From CBDCWA01 sp965223255 (GTDB taxonomy: Bacteria; Pseudomonadota; Alphaproteobacteria; Rhizobiales; Hyphomicrobiaceae), in the NCBI GenBank assembly GCA_965223255.1, contig CBDCWA010000004.1, positions 930,001 through 994,000 on the forward strand: DNA of 64,000 bases, written 5' to 3'. The translations under genes and the position numbers were made by a program. The first letter of the stretch is position 1. Every line of letters begins with the position of its first letter. The notes under the pieces are model-generated. The model was given only the letters and a program-made list of their open reading frames with translations. It searched no databases and had not been told where the DNA came from. This document shows positions 42,806-51,819 of the stretch, piece after piece.

Positions 42806-43822
42806 CTAGCCACCTTCCAGCGCCAGACGCGCCACAAGCCCCGCCATATCCTCCGGCATCGGACAGTCGAACGTCAACTGATCACCTGTTATGGGATGCT
42901 CGAAGCCGAGCACTGCTGCGTGCAATGCCTGCCGGCCGAGCTGTTGCAGCGCCGTTTGTCCGTCTGGACTAAGCCGGCGCGCACTTGCTGCAAAGCCTGC
43001 TCCGTAGAGCGCATCCCCAAGCACCGGATGGCCAATATGAGCCATGTGGACACGAATCTGATGTGTACGCCCCGTCTCAAGCTGCAGTTCACACAATGCC
43101 GCAAGCCAACGCCCGTCCGCGCCCCGAAAAGTCTGCCGCACGAAAAAGTGTGTTCGCGCCTCCCGTCCATTGCCCGACCGATCAACCGCGACTTTCAGTC
43201 GATTGCCGGCATGGCGACCGAGCGGCAGATCGATCACCCCCTTACTGCGCGACGGCACGCCCCAAACCAGCGCCAGATAGCTGCGCTGCAGTCGCCCGTC
43301 GCGCCCGTGCATTGCGAATTGCTCGCTCAAACCGGCGTGTGCCCGATCCGACTTGGCAACCACCAACAAACCTGATGTGTCCTTGTCCAACCGATGCACA
43401 ATTCCTGGCCGCCTGACACCACCGATGCCGGAGAGGTCCCGACCACAGTGGGCGAGCAGTGCATTGACCAATGTCCCGCCGGCATGTCCAGGCGCGGGAT
43501 GCACGACAAGCCCCGCCGGTTTATTGACGACCAGCACATGTTGGTCTTCATAGATGACATCGAGCGCGATAGATTCCGGCGACACAGCCGCAGGTTTCGG
43601 CGCCGGCACATGTACATGGAACTCTTGGCCAGTTTTCACCCGCTGGCCAACATCGCTCAGCGCGCCGCAATCACCCATCACACAACCACCACGAATAAGC
43701 CCCTGCACCCGGGCCCGGCTGAGCCCATTGAGCTTGGAGACGATAAATCGGTCGAGCCTCATGTTGTGATCATCGAGGCCAGCGACCAATAAATGGTTTT
43801 GTTCCGCTTCTTCCTGTGCCAT
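42806..43822 (-). CDS. RluD-type 23S rRNA pseudouridine synthase
   Basis: RluA/RluD enzymes isomerise uridines in 23S rRNA; RluD acts at helix 69. The 338-residue protein has an N-terminal S4 RNA-binding domain (RLDRFIVSKLNGLSRARVQG, residues 22-41). The catalytic domain carries VVNKPAGLVVHP near 98 and HRLDKDTSGLLVV at 143-155 with catalytic Asp146. ETGRTHQIRVHMAHIGHPVLGD near 250 is also diagnostic. RluD is the likeliest member because of the S4 domain and the neighbouring rpoH, a common alphaproteobacterial arrangement. It is divergent from a DUF6476-like gene. Confidence 0.93.
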   Translation of the reverse strand: MAQEEAEQNHLLVAGLDDHNMRLDRFIVSKLNGLSRARVQGLIRGGCVMGDCGALSDVGQRVKTGQEFHVHVPAPKPAAVSPESIALDVIYEDQHVLVVNKPAGLVVHPAPGHAGGTLVNALLAHCGRDLSGIGGVRRPGIVHRLDKDTSGLLVVAKSDRAHAGLSEQFAMHGRDGRLQRSYLALVWGVPSRSKGVIDLPLGRHAGNRLKVAVDRSGNGREARTHFFVRQTFRGADGRWLAALCELQLETGRTHQIRVHMAHIGHPVLGDALYGAGFAASARRLSPDGQTALQQLGRQALHAAVLGFEHPITGDQLTFDCPMPEDMAGLVARLALEGG

Positions 43823-43877
43823 TGGCTATTCAAACCGCACTGGTCCCGTTATTTCAACCCGCCCTCGAAAGCTAACT

Positions 43878-44228
43878 ATGTCGTCAACCAACACACAAAA
43901 TCCTTTGGGCCCGGCGGGCCTGCGTGCACTGAAGATCGCAATCGCGGTCATGACGATCATGATATTTGTGGGCCTCGCCATGGTGGCCGTCCGCATTGTC
44001 CAGCTCTCATCGCAACCCAAGACCACATCCCACACCCCTGTCAGCCCGCAGCAGAATCGGATTGCAGCCCCTCTGCCGCCTGGCGCCAAAGTGACAACGA
44101 TGGCACTGTCGGGTGATCGCCTTGCCGTGCACTACAAGAGCGCCGGCACCGCTTCAATTTTGATTATCGATCTCAAGTCAGGGAAATCTCTAACGCGCAT
44201 TGATCTCACCCCCGGGCCATCGAATTAA
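43878..44228 (+). CDS. DUF6476-like single-span membrane protein
   Basis: The 116-residue protein has one membrane helix (about residues 20-42), a short polar linker, and a small beta-rich domain (PLPPGAKVTTMALSGDRLAV, then SILIIDLKSGKSLTRID). The pattern LPPGA-x-V with D-R-L-x-x-H and a final L-D-x-x-x-G-x-L matches the DUF6476 family, usually next to rluD in Alphaproteobacteria. The C-terminal part should face the periplasm. Function is unknown. It is followed by the promoter and gene of tRNA-Glu. Confidence 0.78.
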   Translation: MSSTNTQNPLGPAGLRALKIAIAVMTIMIFVGLAMVAVRIVQLSSQPKTTSHTPVSPQQNRIAAPLPPGAKVTTMALSGDRLAVHYKSAGTASILIIDLKSGKSLTRIDLTPGPSN

Positions 44229-44270
44229 CGGCTTTGGTTGACGGCACAGGAGACTGATCAGCATCCGGCC

Positions 44271-44299
44271 TTGTCAACCGTCATAGACGAACTTATATC
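44271..44299 (+). promoter_or_regulatory. Promoter of tRNA-Glu
   Basis: TTGTCA (44271-44276) and TATATC (44294-44299) are separated by 17 bases. The expected start point is about 7 to 9 bases upstream of the tRNA 5' end. Confidence 0.6.
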
Positions 44300-44314
44300 C
44301 CACGGCCCACAAAA

Positions 44315-44390
44315 GCCCCGTTCGTCTAGCGGCCTAGGACGCCAGCCTCTCACGTTGGTAACACGGGTTCGAGTCCCGTACGGGGCGCCA
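44315..44390 (+). tRNA. tRNA-Glu (CUC), CCA encoded
   Basis: The 76-base cloverleaf has acceptor GCCCCGT/ACGGGGC, D-arm GTCT...GGAC, anticodon stem CCAGC/GTTGG with loop CTCTCAC (anticodon CTC), T-arm ACGGG/CCCGT with loop TTCGAGT, discriminator G and encoded CCA. The pattern closely follows bacterial glutamate tRNA. Confidence 0.96.
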
Positions 44391-44726
44391 TAAATCAAAT
44401 AATTATTTCGCGTCATTAATTGGTTGGCCAAAAATGGGTGGTTCATCCCACTTTTTACCCCAACCGACAACGCTCATTCTGGGTGTCGACGAAAACCGGA
44501 GAAGACCAATTGGGCCGAACCGGAATCAGCGCCCGTTCGCAACACGCGTGTTGCATCGAATTCCGACGCGGCATTCTTCATAATGGACGCCGCAGCATTC
44601 TAATCCTCGCAGCGCGATGCACTAGCATCACCGCTTCCTACCCAAAACCTGGCTTGTTCTCGTTTACCCAACGGGGCATATAGATTCAGAAGGGAGACGA
44701 TGCAAGCTACAACGGATATGCGATCT
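44391..44726. other. Intergenic region after tRNA-Glu
   Basis: These 336 bases contain no recognisable gene or integrase remnant. No duplicate of the tRNA 3' end was noticed that would mark an integrated element. Confidence 0.4.
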
Positions 44727-45926
44727 TCACATCACTTCTGCAATAGATCGCTCAGCGAACAACATCATGGCCGCTCCCGCCAGCCCGAGGGCGATGAGTG
44801 CGATAAATACGCCTTCCATCGGGGCGATCACAAGGAGCAGTCCAAGAAGCGCCGGGGCGAGTGCTTTTGCGATCTGCTGTACCACGCGGTCACACGAAAC
44901 GACCCCGCCGCGCATTGCCGGCGGCGCATTCTGGGTGATCAGGCTCTTTTGCAATGGCGAAATCAGACCGTTGCCGAGGCCGATGCCAAAGCTGCCGATC
45001 GCCACGATCCAAAGTGGCGGGCGGGCGAGGATTGCCGCAAGGCCAATGGCCGTTATCAGGAACGCGTAGACGAGGAGCCGGTAAACCGACGTGTGTCTGG
45101 ATAGATGCCGAACGGTCATCGCTGTAATGATCGCCCCGGCCGCGGAAATGGCCAGCATGATGCCGGCGACAACCACGGATTGCTGATAGCGCAGGGTGAG
45201 AAAGAGCGGGAGATAGATGAAAAAGCCGTAGTCGAGAAAAAAGCGTACGAAACCGATGGCGAATGCAAGCGACACCCTCGTGTCTTTGACTGCGAGCGCA
45301 ATGTCGCGGAAGTATTCGTAGCCGCTGACGGTTAACGGCGGTTTGGTCTCGGGCATCAGGAACAGGGCAGCCACGGCGACGGGAAATACCAGGGCAAACG
45401 GCAGAAAACCGTACTTCCAAGAGTAGATGGCAAGAACGCCACCCAAAACGGGCAGCACAATCATGGCGACACGGTCGATAGCGACCTTCCAGCCCTGCGC
45501 CTGCAGTTCCTGATCGCGCTCGGGGCACAGGTCGCTGATTAGGACGATTGTCAGCGGCATCAAGGCGCTGACGCCGATGCCCTGAACCGTCCGCCATATC
45601 AGCAGCCAATGGAAACTTGTCGCGCTTGCCGCCGCCGTGCCGGCCGCCGCAAACACGATCAAACCGAAGATAAGTAGCCACCGTCTGCCGTAAAAGTCGG
45701 CATAAAGGCCAAAGAGCGGCGCCAGGACCACCGCCGGAAGAGCAAACGCCGCAATGATAAGACCAACGCGCGCTTCGTCGATGGCGAGGCCGTCGGCAAT
45801 GGCCGGGAGAATGGGGTAGACCAGGTTGACGCCGCTTACCGAGACAATGCTCGTCGCGAAGGCGATTGCCAACGGTATCGATGAATTGGCCTGACTGCGG
45901 TCCGGAAGTGGCGCTCTGGCACGCAT
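44727..45926 (-). CDS. MFS transporter
   Basis: The frame starts at TTG 45953, but ATG 45926 is preferred because AAAGG lies 9 bases upstream; the protein then has 399 residues. It has twelve predicted membrane helices and the loop 2-3 signature GLYADFYGRRWLLI near residue 75, plus the repeat half. This is the drug:H+ antiporter or sugar-efflux style of the major facilitator superfamily. The substrate is unknown. It lies downstream of the HtrA-like protease gene on the same strand after 331 bases, so co-transcription is doubtful. Confidence 0.88.
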   Translation of the reverse strand: MRARAPLPDRSQANSSIPLAIAFATSIVSVSGVNLVYPILPAIADGLAIDEARVGLIIAAFALPAVVLAPLFGLYADFYGRRWLLIFGLIVFAAAGTAAASATSFHWLLIWRTVQGIGVSALMPLTIVLISDLCPERDQELQAQGWKVAIDRVAMIVLPVLGGVLAIYSWKYGFLPFALVFPVAVAALFLMPETKPPLTVSGYEYFRDIALAVKDTRVSLAFAIGFVRFFLDYGFFIYLPLFLTLRYQQSVVVAGIMLAISAAGAIITAMTVRHLSRHTSVYRLLVYAFLITAIGLAAILARPPLWIVAIGSFGIGLGNGLISPLQKSLITQNAPPAMRGGVVSCDRVVQQIAKALAPALLGLLLVIAPMEGVFIALIALGLAGAAMMLFAERSIAEVM

Positions 45927-46257
45927 CCGCAGCATCCTTTCATAATTGCCCAAACCCGCTGACGTTCACCCGCCGCTTGTCAAAAGGCAAGCCCAAGACA
46001 CGGACAATCAGACGGCATGTGCCTTCCGTGCACGCCAAGTCGGTGGTCGTTGTTGTGAAAATCGCTGCCGCGCATCACACTGTTGTTGAATTTCCGCGTC
46101 TAATAACCGCTTACGGCCCTACCTCGACAGTCCACGAACAATCGCCGGATCAACCGTTTTGACCCTGAGCGGCAGCATTGCAAGTGAGATCATGTCTGCA
46201 GCAAGTTGGATCGAGGCAAACTTATTGAGGGGCGAGGTCAAACAGCAGCAACACTTT
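45927..46257. other. Intergenic region between HtrA-like and MFS genes
   Basis: These 331 bases hold no recognised gene. No clear promoter was identified for the MFS gene. Confidence 0.35.
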
Positions 46258-47343
46258 TCAACTGATGTCAGCCAACTTCACTCTAACTTCACGCTGAACA
46301 CCATCCCTCGTCACGCTTAAACGCGCTTCCTTACCGACACCCACCTTTTCCAACTCATTGGCGAGCTCGCCTATGGTTCGAACAGGACGACCATTGACCG
46401 CAACGATGACATCACCAAGCCTCTGCGCCGCAACGTTAACGCCTGTTATACCAGCCCTCTCCGCCGGTCCACCTGGCGTCACGTCATATACGATCACACC
46501 CTGCACATTTAATCGGGCGGAGAGTTCGGGCGATCCCGCGCGAATGCCGATACCAGGACGCGCGGGTTTACCGTTTGCGATTATTTGCGGAGCAATCCTG
46601 TTGACGGTGTCAACTGGTACGGCAAAACCGATACCGCTGTAGGTCCCGGACCTGGAAATGATTGCCGTATTGACACCGATGAGCCGGCCAGCGGAGTCGA
46701 GCAGAGGTCCGCCCGAATTCCCGGGATTAATGGCGGCATCCGTCTGGATTGCATCAGCGATTTCTCGTCCGGATCTGGTCGGCAAGCGGCGGCCCAACGC
46801 ACTTACGACACCTGTCGATAGACTGCGCGACAGTCCGAACGGGTTGCCAATTGCAAATACGGCTTGCCCTACCTTCAGATTTGCTGAACGCCCAACGGGA
46901 ATTGGTTTCAATCCGAATGACAATCCGGAGAGTCTCAAAACCGCAAGATCGTGGTCGGGAGAGCTACCAATAACACGCGCCGAAGTCGTCTTCCCAGAAT
47001 CAAATCGAACGAAAACCCGATCCGCACCCTCGATGACATGATGGTTCGTAATGACGTGACCGGCTGCATCCCAAATGAATCCTGAGCCTGTACCTTGTTG
47101 TGTCCGACTGGCACCGAAAACCGAACGCCCCCTGCGTTGCGTAAAAATATAGACAACCGATGGCGCTGCAGACGTGAATACGCGATTGGCCGTAAGCTCA
47201 AAAGATGCCAGCTCGCCACGTGGCGCGACTTTGCGCGGTGTGGTCTCGGTAGAAAAATAACCACCAAAATGAGCTAGTAGCACCAGGGCCACTATAATGG
47301 CGCCGAGCAGGAGCAATGGGTTGCGATTGGATGCCTTTTGCAT
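46258..47343 (-). CDS. HtrA/DegP-like serine protease with one PDZ domain
   Basis: ATG 47343 was chosen. The longer frame adds 64 residues that look non-coding, while the chosen start gives a membrane anchor at once (residues 9-27) and 361 residues. The trypsin-like domain has His102 in TNHHVI, Asp132 in DHDLAVL and Ser210 in GNSGGPL, so the triad is complete. One PDZ domain follows (about 262-358; GVIVYDVTPGGPAERAGI). A single-anchor, single-PDZ layout is like DegS and other periplasmic quality-control or signalling proteases. The target is unknown. It is divergent from the PhyH gene. Confidence 0.93.
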   Translation of the reverse strand: MQKASNRNPLLLLGAIIVALVLLAHFGGYFSTETTPRKVAPRGELASFELTANRVFTSAAPSVVYIFTQRRGRSVFGASRTQQGTGSGFIWDAAGHVITNHHVIEGADRVFVRFDSGKTTSARVIGSSPDHDLAVLRLSGLSFGLKPIPVGRSANLKVGQAVFAIGNPFGLSRSLSTGVVSALGRRLPTRSGREIADAIQTDAAINPGNSGGPLLDSAGRLIGVNTAIISRSGTYSGIGFAVPVDTVNRIAPQIIANGKPARPGIGIRAGSPELSARLNVQGVIVYDVTPGGPAERAGITGVNVAAQRLGDVIVAVNGRPVRTIGELANELEKVGVGKEARLSVTRDGVQREVRVKLADIS

Positions 47344-47599
47344 TCTGGTATAATCCCCACGATCTGTTGGTGAAGTCGTTTTCACACAATCAAGGTCAGA
47401 ATAACGTATATTTGTTTTGGGCCAGCCCAGTGCAATTGTAATTAGCCAGAATCGTATTGGACCGAAACTGCTTTGACGCCGCATTTTGCAGATCGTACCC
47501 GCTCGGCTACCATAAGGTCCAAATCTAGGAAACATCTGGAAACGTTGCTTGAGAATAGCGTCCCGGATGGCCGTTCACAGGTCCGAAGGAGGTTCCGAA

Positions 47600-48427
47600 T
47601 TGTCTAGGCTGACGCCGGATATGTGCGACGACTTTTGCCGCGACGGCTTCGTAATCGTGCGTCAATTGTTCAACGAAGAAGAGATCGGCTACATCCGCAC
47701 GGCGGTTGAGACCGATCCGAATATTCAAAACAACTTCTACGACCGTGGCGACAATGCCGGGTTATCGACCAAGCTGATTTCATGGAACCATCCTGGTGAC
47801 AGCACGTATGGCCTGGCGGCACGGTCGACACGCATCGTCGACCCTCTGGAAGTTTTGCTCGGTGGCGAAATCTATCACTACCACACAAAGGTCACAGCAA
47901 AGGACGCCCACGAAGGCGGCTCATGGGAATGGCACCAGGATTACGGCTATTGGTATCACAACGGCATTCTGTTCCCTCACATGGCGACGGTCATGGTTCC
48001 GCTTGACCGGGCAACGAGCGAAAATGGTTGCCTAGAGGTGTTGCGAGGCTCCCACGAAATGGGCCGCCTCGATCATCGTCTTACAGCAGGCGGTCAGGCT
48101 GAGGTAGACGAGGAACGGATGAGGTGGGCTGAAGAAACATTCCAATTGCACTACTGTGAAATGGAACCCGGCGACGCATTGTTCTTTCACTGCAACCTAC
48201 TACACCGTTCGGCCGCCAATCTCTCGCCGCATCGCCGCTGGACGCTGCTCTTCTGCTACAATGCCGCACGAAACGACCCGCAGCTGGCTCACAACCACCC
48301 CTTCTATACTCCTTTGGTCAAGGTCGACGACGATGCCATTTGTCGGGCGGGTGTGCGCCTGTCACATGGCGAGATCGAAGACTTTAATACAAAGCGTACG
48401 ACGCCACCTGGCTTGGAGAAGTATTAG
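47600..48427 (+). CDS. Phytanoyl-CoA dioxygenase (PhyH) family protein
   Basis: The start was set at TTG 47600, because AAGGAGG lies 7 bases upstream; upstream ATG codons have no such site. The protein has 275 residues. The Fe(II)/2-oxoglutarate facial triad is visible: His112 and Asp114 in WEWHQDYGYWYH, and His202 in LLHRSAANLS, with an Arg in SPHRRW for 2-oxoglutarate. PhyH enzymes hydroxylate diverse small molecules, including acyl chains, ectoine and phosphonates. The substrate cannot be told. It is a single gene between the HtrA-like protease and a broken regulator gene. Confidence 0.88.
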   Translation: MSRLTPDMCDDFCRDGFVIVRQLFNEEEIGYIRTAVETDPNIQNNFYDRGDNAGLSTKLISWNHPGDSTYGLAARSTRIVDPLEVLLGGEIYHYHTKVTAKDAHEGGSWEWHQDYGYWYHNGILFPHMATVMVPLDRATSENGCLEVLRGSHEMGRLDHRLTAGGQAEVDEERMRWAEETFQLHYCEMEPGDALFFHCNLLHRSAANLSPHRRWTLLFCYNAARNDPQLAHNHPFYTPLVKVDDDAICRAGVRLSHGEIEDFNTKRTTPPGLEKY

Positions 48428-48456
48428 GCTTTCCAACTGCTCGTACTATTCTGTGC

Positions 48457-48926
48457 TCATGACTCGTCAAACTGATTTCGCAGATGCAAAGTCGGATCAT
48501 CGATTGCGCCGAATAGTGCGGCTCGGCTGCCAGGCCTCACAGCCTCAATCAATTCTTTTTGGTGCCTGCGGCTCAAACTCATGACCCGGGTCCAGAGAGT
48601 GCACCCGGCCTAGGTGATCTTGAGGTCAGCCTGTCTGCCGTCCGACTGATTCAATCGCCTCAATGCAAATCCTTTTTGACAAGCATATTCGTCGCACGAC
48701 TGATTTGAGATTTTGCCATGTAGGTCCGTACGGAAATCTCACTCATTGTATTTGGATCGTGTCGCGCAAGGTTGCTCTGCATACGCCATTTGGCAATCGT
48801 CAAGTCAAAATGCTCGGACAACATGCGTTTCGTCTGGCGGTCAAGCAATCGGTACAATAGGTTCAAGCGATAAGTCAGGAACTGTGGAACTTCCCAATGT
48901 CGTGTGTCGAGGTCTTCGGCATGCTG
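48457..48926 (-). pseudogene. Broken MarR-family transcriptional regulator
   Basis: A minus-strand frame (open from 48926) reads as the N-terminal two thirds of a MarR regulator: LLYRLLDRQTKRMLSEHFDL, AKWRMQSNLARH, and the recognition helix region AKSQISRATNMLVKK. It stops at 48660. The rest continues in another frame (RRLNQSDGRQADLKIT), hits a TAG at 48610-48612, then goes on with SLSRRHQKELIEAVRPGSRA to a stop at 48457. At least one frameshift and one nonsense codon therefore break it. It is divergent from the UbiD gene, the usual place for its regulator. Two lesions make a sequencing error less likely, but not impossible. Confidence 0.75.
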
Positions 48927-49047
48927 TCACCGATTTGGCTTGGCCACCCGCGCCCCGGTCTTATTTACCACTTCGGGCCCCTTCCAAAATACTAAGTGAG
49001 CGTTCACCCAGCCAGCATGCACAATATTTTGGTTAGTTACACCAACA

Positions 49048-49092
49048 TTGAACAGTCCAGGTATTTGTTGCATAAAGAACGTTCGTTATGCA
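49048..49092 (+). promoter_or_regulatory. Promoter and overlapping 24-bp palindromic operator of the UbiD operon
   Basis: TTGAAC (49048-49053) and CATAAA (49071-49076) are 17 bases apart. The palindrome 49069-49092 (TGCATAA, A, GAACGTTC, G, TTATGCA) matches its reverse complement at 22 of 24 positions and covers the -10 and likely start point. This is the layout of a repressor site, here for the UbiD-TAXI-TRAP genes. The nearby broken MarR gene is the obvious former partner. Confidence 0.6.
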
Positions 49093-49152
49093 GTAGGTAT
49101 GTTGCCAGAGCCTAGATTAACATCGTGAGTTCTATAAAAAGAGCGATCATAT

Positions 49153-50679
49153 ATGAGCTATACCGAGTTCGACCCGGAAAGGTTTAGGCTCAGATCGTTT
49201 GTTCGCCAATTAGGTGAACGCGACGAACTGGACACTGTCGGTGTTCCGTTGTCAGTCTGTGATCTAGCCTGTCATTGGGACGGTAATGAGAAAGCAGTCT
49301 ACTTTACAACGGTTGGCGGCGAGCGCACTGAGGTCGTTGCAAATGTGATGGCGGCTCGCTCGCGCCTGGCGGCCGCCTTCGAAGTTAGCGAGCAGGATCT
49401 TCTTGCCGAGTTGCTCAACCGTATCTCAACTCCGCAAGATGTTGTTGAGGTCGACCGGCAGCAGGCGCCTGTGCAATCCATCGTGAAGACGGGCGATGAT
49501 GCCGACTTTCTTAGCCTTCCTATTCCCTTTCAGCATGCTCTCGATGGCGGGCCATACCTATCATCGACTATAGACGTTACCGTGAATCCGGCGACCGGCC
49601 TTACCAATGCCGGATGCCGACGCATGATGATTACCGGGCGCCGAACGGCAGGGGTCGATGTCACGGCACCCAGCGATCTTAGAGCCATATATGAAGGCTG
49701 TGCGGCACGCGGCGAAAAACTGCCTGTCAGTTTCGTGCTTGGGGCCCATCCGACGGTTCACATGGCGGCAACGCTCAGAGTGCCCGGCGATGAAACCGAA
49801 TTGATGGCGCGGTTGCGCGGGGCGCCAATGGCGGTCGTCAAGTGTATTACGAATGATATTCGGGTGCCGGTCGATGCCGAAATCATCCTTGAGGGTTATT
49901 TCGACGAGAAGGGCTACGCAAGCGATGAGGGCCCTTACGGAGAGTACATGGGCTATTACGGTCTGATGAAGCAAAATCCCGTGTTCCACCTCACAGCCAT
50001 AACGATGAGGCAAGATGCGCTTTTTCAGACATCAACGATTAGTGGGCGCACCGTCAGGCTTACCGATTCCGGTCAGATGGGCGCCCTTAGGACTGAGACT
50101 ATCGCCTGGCGGGCGCTGCAGAGCGCGATACGAGAACCGGTCGCAATCTACGCGACATCAGCGCAGAACATTAGGTTGTCTATGCGGCCCCGGGTGCCGG
50201 GCGAAGCGCGCAATGCCATCGCCTGTTTGTTCGGTTGTCTGGCAAATGTGAAGAACGTGTATGTGGTCGATGATGACATCGATATTTTTGATGATCGTCA
50301 GATCGATTGGTGTATGGCAACGCGCTTTCAGGCTGACCGCGACCTGATCGTCGAAGGCGGTTTTCGTACGGTTCCGATCGACCCGTCACTTTATGGCGCG
50401 CGTACCGGTGCGAAGGCCGGTTTCGACCTGACGATCCAACCAGATAAGAAAAAGGCGATTGCGTTCACCGTTTCCGAACCACCGCACTTTGAACAATCAA
50501 AACGATTTGAGACCATCGCCGAGGCGCTCTCAGATGGGCCTAAAACATTTCAGGACTTGATGGCGGCGCTCGGCACGCGCGAGGCCCGTGATCTCATACC
50601 TGAACTTGAGGAATTGCGTCAAACCGGTAAGCTCGCACGCGGTCCGGATGGAGAGTTCAAACTAAAACGAAAACCGTAA
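49153..50679 (+). CDS. UbiD-family (prenylated-FMN-dependent) decarboxylase
   Basis: The 508-residue protein belongs to the UbiD family, which reversibly decarboxylates aromatic or alpha,beta-unsaturated acids with prenylated FMN. Typical segments are IPFQHALDGGPYLSS near residue 116, NAGCRRMMITGRR near 153, and the active-site stretch EGYFDEKGYASDEGPYGEY near 257-275, which holds the conserved acidic residues. RFQADRDLIVEGG near 396 is also typical. No UbiX partner that makes the cofactor is in the window, so it would have to be supplied from elsewhere. It is the first gene of a set with TAXI and TRAP transporter genes, which suggests that they import its substrate. Confidence 0.92.
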   Translation: MSYTEFDPERFRLRSFVRQLGERDELDTVGVPLSVCDLACHWDGNEKAVYFTTVGGERTEVVANVMAARSRLAAAFEVSEQDLLAELLNRISTPQDVVEVDRQQAPVQSIVKTGDDADFLSLPIPFQHALDGGPYLSSTIDVTVNPATGLTNAGCRRMMITGRRTAGVDVTAPSDLRAIYEGCAARGEKLPVSFVLGAHPTVHMAATLRVPGDETELMARLRGAPMAVVKCITNDIRVPVDAEIILEGYFDEKGYASDEGPYGEYMGYYGLMKQNPVFHLTAITMRQDALFQTSTISGRTVRLTDSGQMGALRTETIAWRALQSAIREPVAIYATSAQNIRLSMRPRVPGEARNAIACLFGCLANVKNVYVVDDDIDIFDDRQIDWCMATRFQADRDLIVEGGFRTVPIDPSLYGARTGAKAGFDLTIQPDKKKAIAFTVSEPPHFEQSKRFETIAEALSDGPKTFQDLMAALGTREARDLIPELEELRQTGKLARGPDGEFKLKRKP

Positions 50680-50701
50680 GTATATAGGAGGAGTTTAAGA
50701 T

Positions 50702-51700
50702 ATGCTGACAGGTAAATCATTTATTGGAGTGGCCGTGGGCATAGCGTCAATGGCAAGTTTCGGTGCCGCGCAGGCACAGGACGCGATCCGTATTGGCACG
50801 TCGAGCACGGGCAGCGTATTCTATACGATTGCTGTCGGGGCTGGTGAAGTCATCAACAAGCACGCCAAGGTCAATACCACGGTTGAATCCGTCGGTGGCT
50901 CCACCGCCAACGTCAATGGTTTGAAGGCAAAAAAGGTTGAGTTTGCGGTTGCCAACGCGTTTGCCGCCTTTTCAGGATATTTCGGCCAGCACAAGTTTAA
51001 AGGCCGCAAGGTCGATCTGCGCCTGGTTCTGCAAGCCCAGACGAGCAACCGCTATCTTGTTCTTAGAAAAGCCGCTGGCATCAAGACACTAAAGGAACTC
51101 GAAGGTAAGACTATAGTTGCGAAACGTCGCGCGCTGCCTGAACTAGAAATTGTGTTTGATGCCATGATGAAAGCGCATGGCGTCAATATTTCAAAAATCA
51201 ATAAAGTTGCGACCAGTAAGACGCCGGCAACCGTTAAGGCGCTTCGCGCCGGTAGCGTTACTGGCGCAATGATGCCGTTCAGTTATAAATCGGGTCAGGT
51301 CGAAAAGCCGGCGCGCGACGGCGTCATCGAGTTTCCCTACATTACCAAGGCGAAACGGGATGAGATTCTGAAAACGCTGCCGAGCGTGTTCTTCGGCAGC
51401 ACGATGCCGGCCAAAAACTTCACCGGCCAGTCAAAGCCAGTGCACTTGTTCTCTCTCAATACATACTTCCTGGTGCGCCCGGATGTGTCAGAGGACGTTG
51501 TCTATCGCGTGACCAAGGCCATCGCCGAAAATACCAAAGAGCTTTCGACTTATCATAAGTCTGGCCGGCTATGGACGGGGAAACGTGCGGTTGCGAACAT
51601 CGCACTGCCATTCCACAAAGGCGCAATCAAATACTTCAAAGAAAAAGGCTTGTGGGGTGCCAAACAGGATGCACAACAGGCCAAGCTCCTAAAGCGCTGA
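50702..51700 (+). CDS. TAXI-type TRAP transporter solute-binding protein
   Basis: The 332-residue protein has a signal peptide ending near GAAQAQ (residue 25) and a periplasmic-binding fold of the TAXI family: IRIGTSSTGSVFYTIAVGAG at the N-terminus, ESVGGSTANVNGLKAKKVEF, and KTPATVKALRAGSVTGAMMP in the middle. TAXI proteins deliver small organic acids or amino acids to fused TRAP permeases. AGGAGGAG precedes the ATG. It lies 22 bases after the UbiD gene and 119 bases before the TRAP permease on the same strand. Confidence 0.93.
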   Translation: MLTGKSFIGVAVGIASMASFGAAQAQDAIRIGTSSTGSVFYTIAVGAGEVINKHAKVNTTVESVGGSTANVNGLKAKKVEFAVANAFAAFSGYFGQHKFKGRKVDLRLVLQAQTSNRYLVLRKAAGIKTLKELEGKTIVAKRRALPELEIVFDAMMKAHGVNISKINKVATSKTPATVKALRAGSVTGAMMPFSYKSGQVEKPARDGVIEFPYITKAKRDEILKTLPSVFFGSTMPAKNFTGQSKPVHLFSLNTYFLVRPDVSEDVVYRVTKAIAENTKELSTYHKSGRLWTGKRAVANIALPFHKGAIKYFKEKGLWGAKQDAQQAKLLKR

Positions 51701-51819
51701 CCGATTGGCTTTATCGCGCACGCTTGCAAGGCGGGATCGACTTAAGCGTCAATCCCGCCTTCAATAATTGAACCGGTATAAACAAATACTTGCCCACCTT
51801 GTGACGAGACCGATCGCCA

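Noticed and set aside
44391..44726. Integration site of a mobile element after tRNA-Glu
   Set aside because: No integrase and no repeat of the tRNA 3' end were seen in the following sequence.
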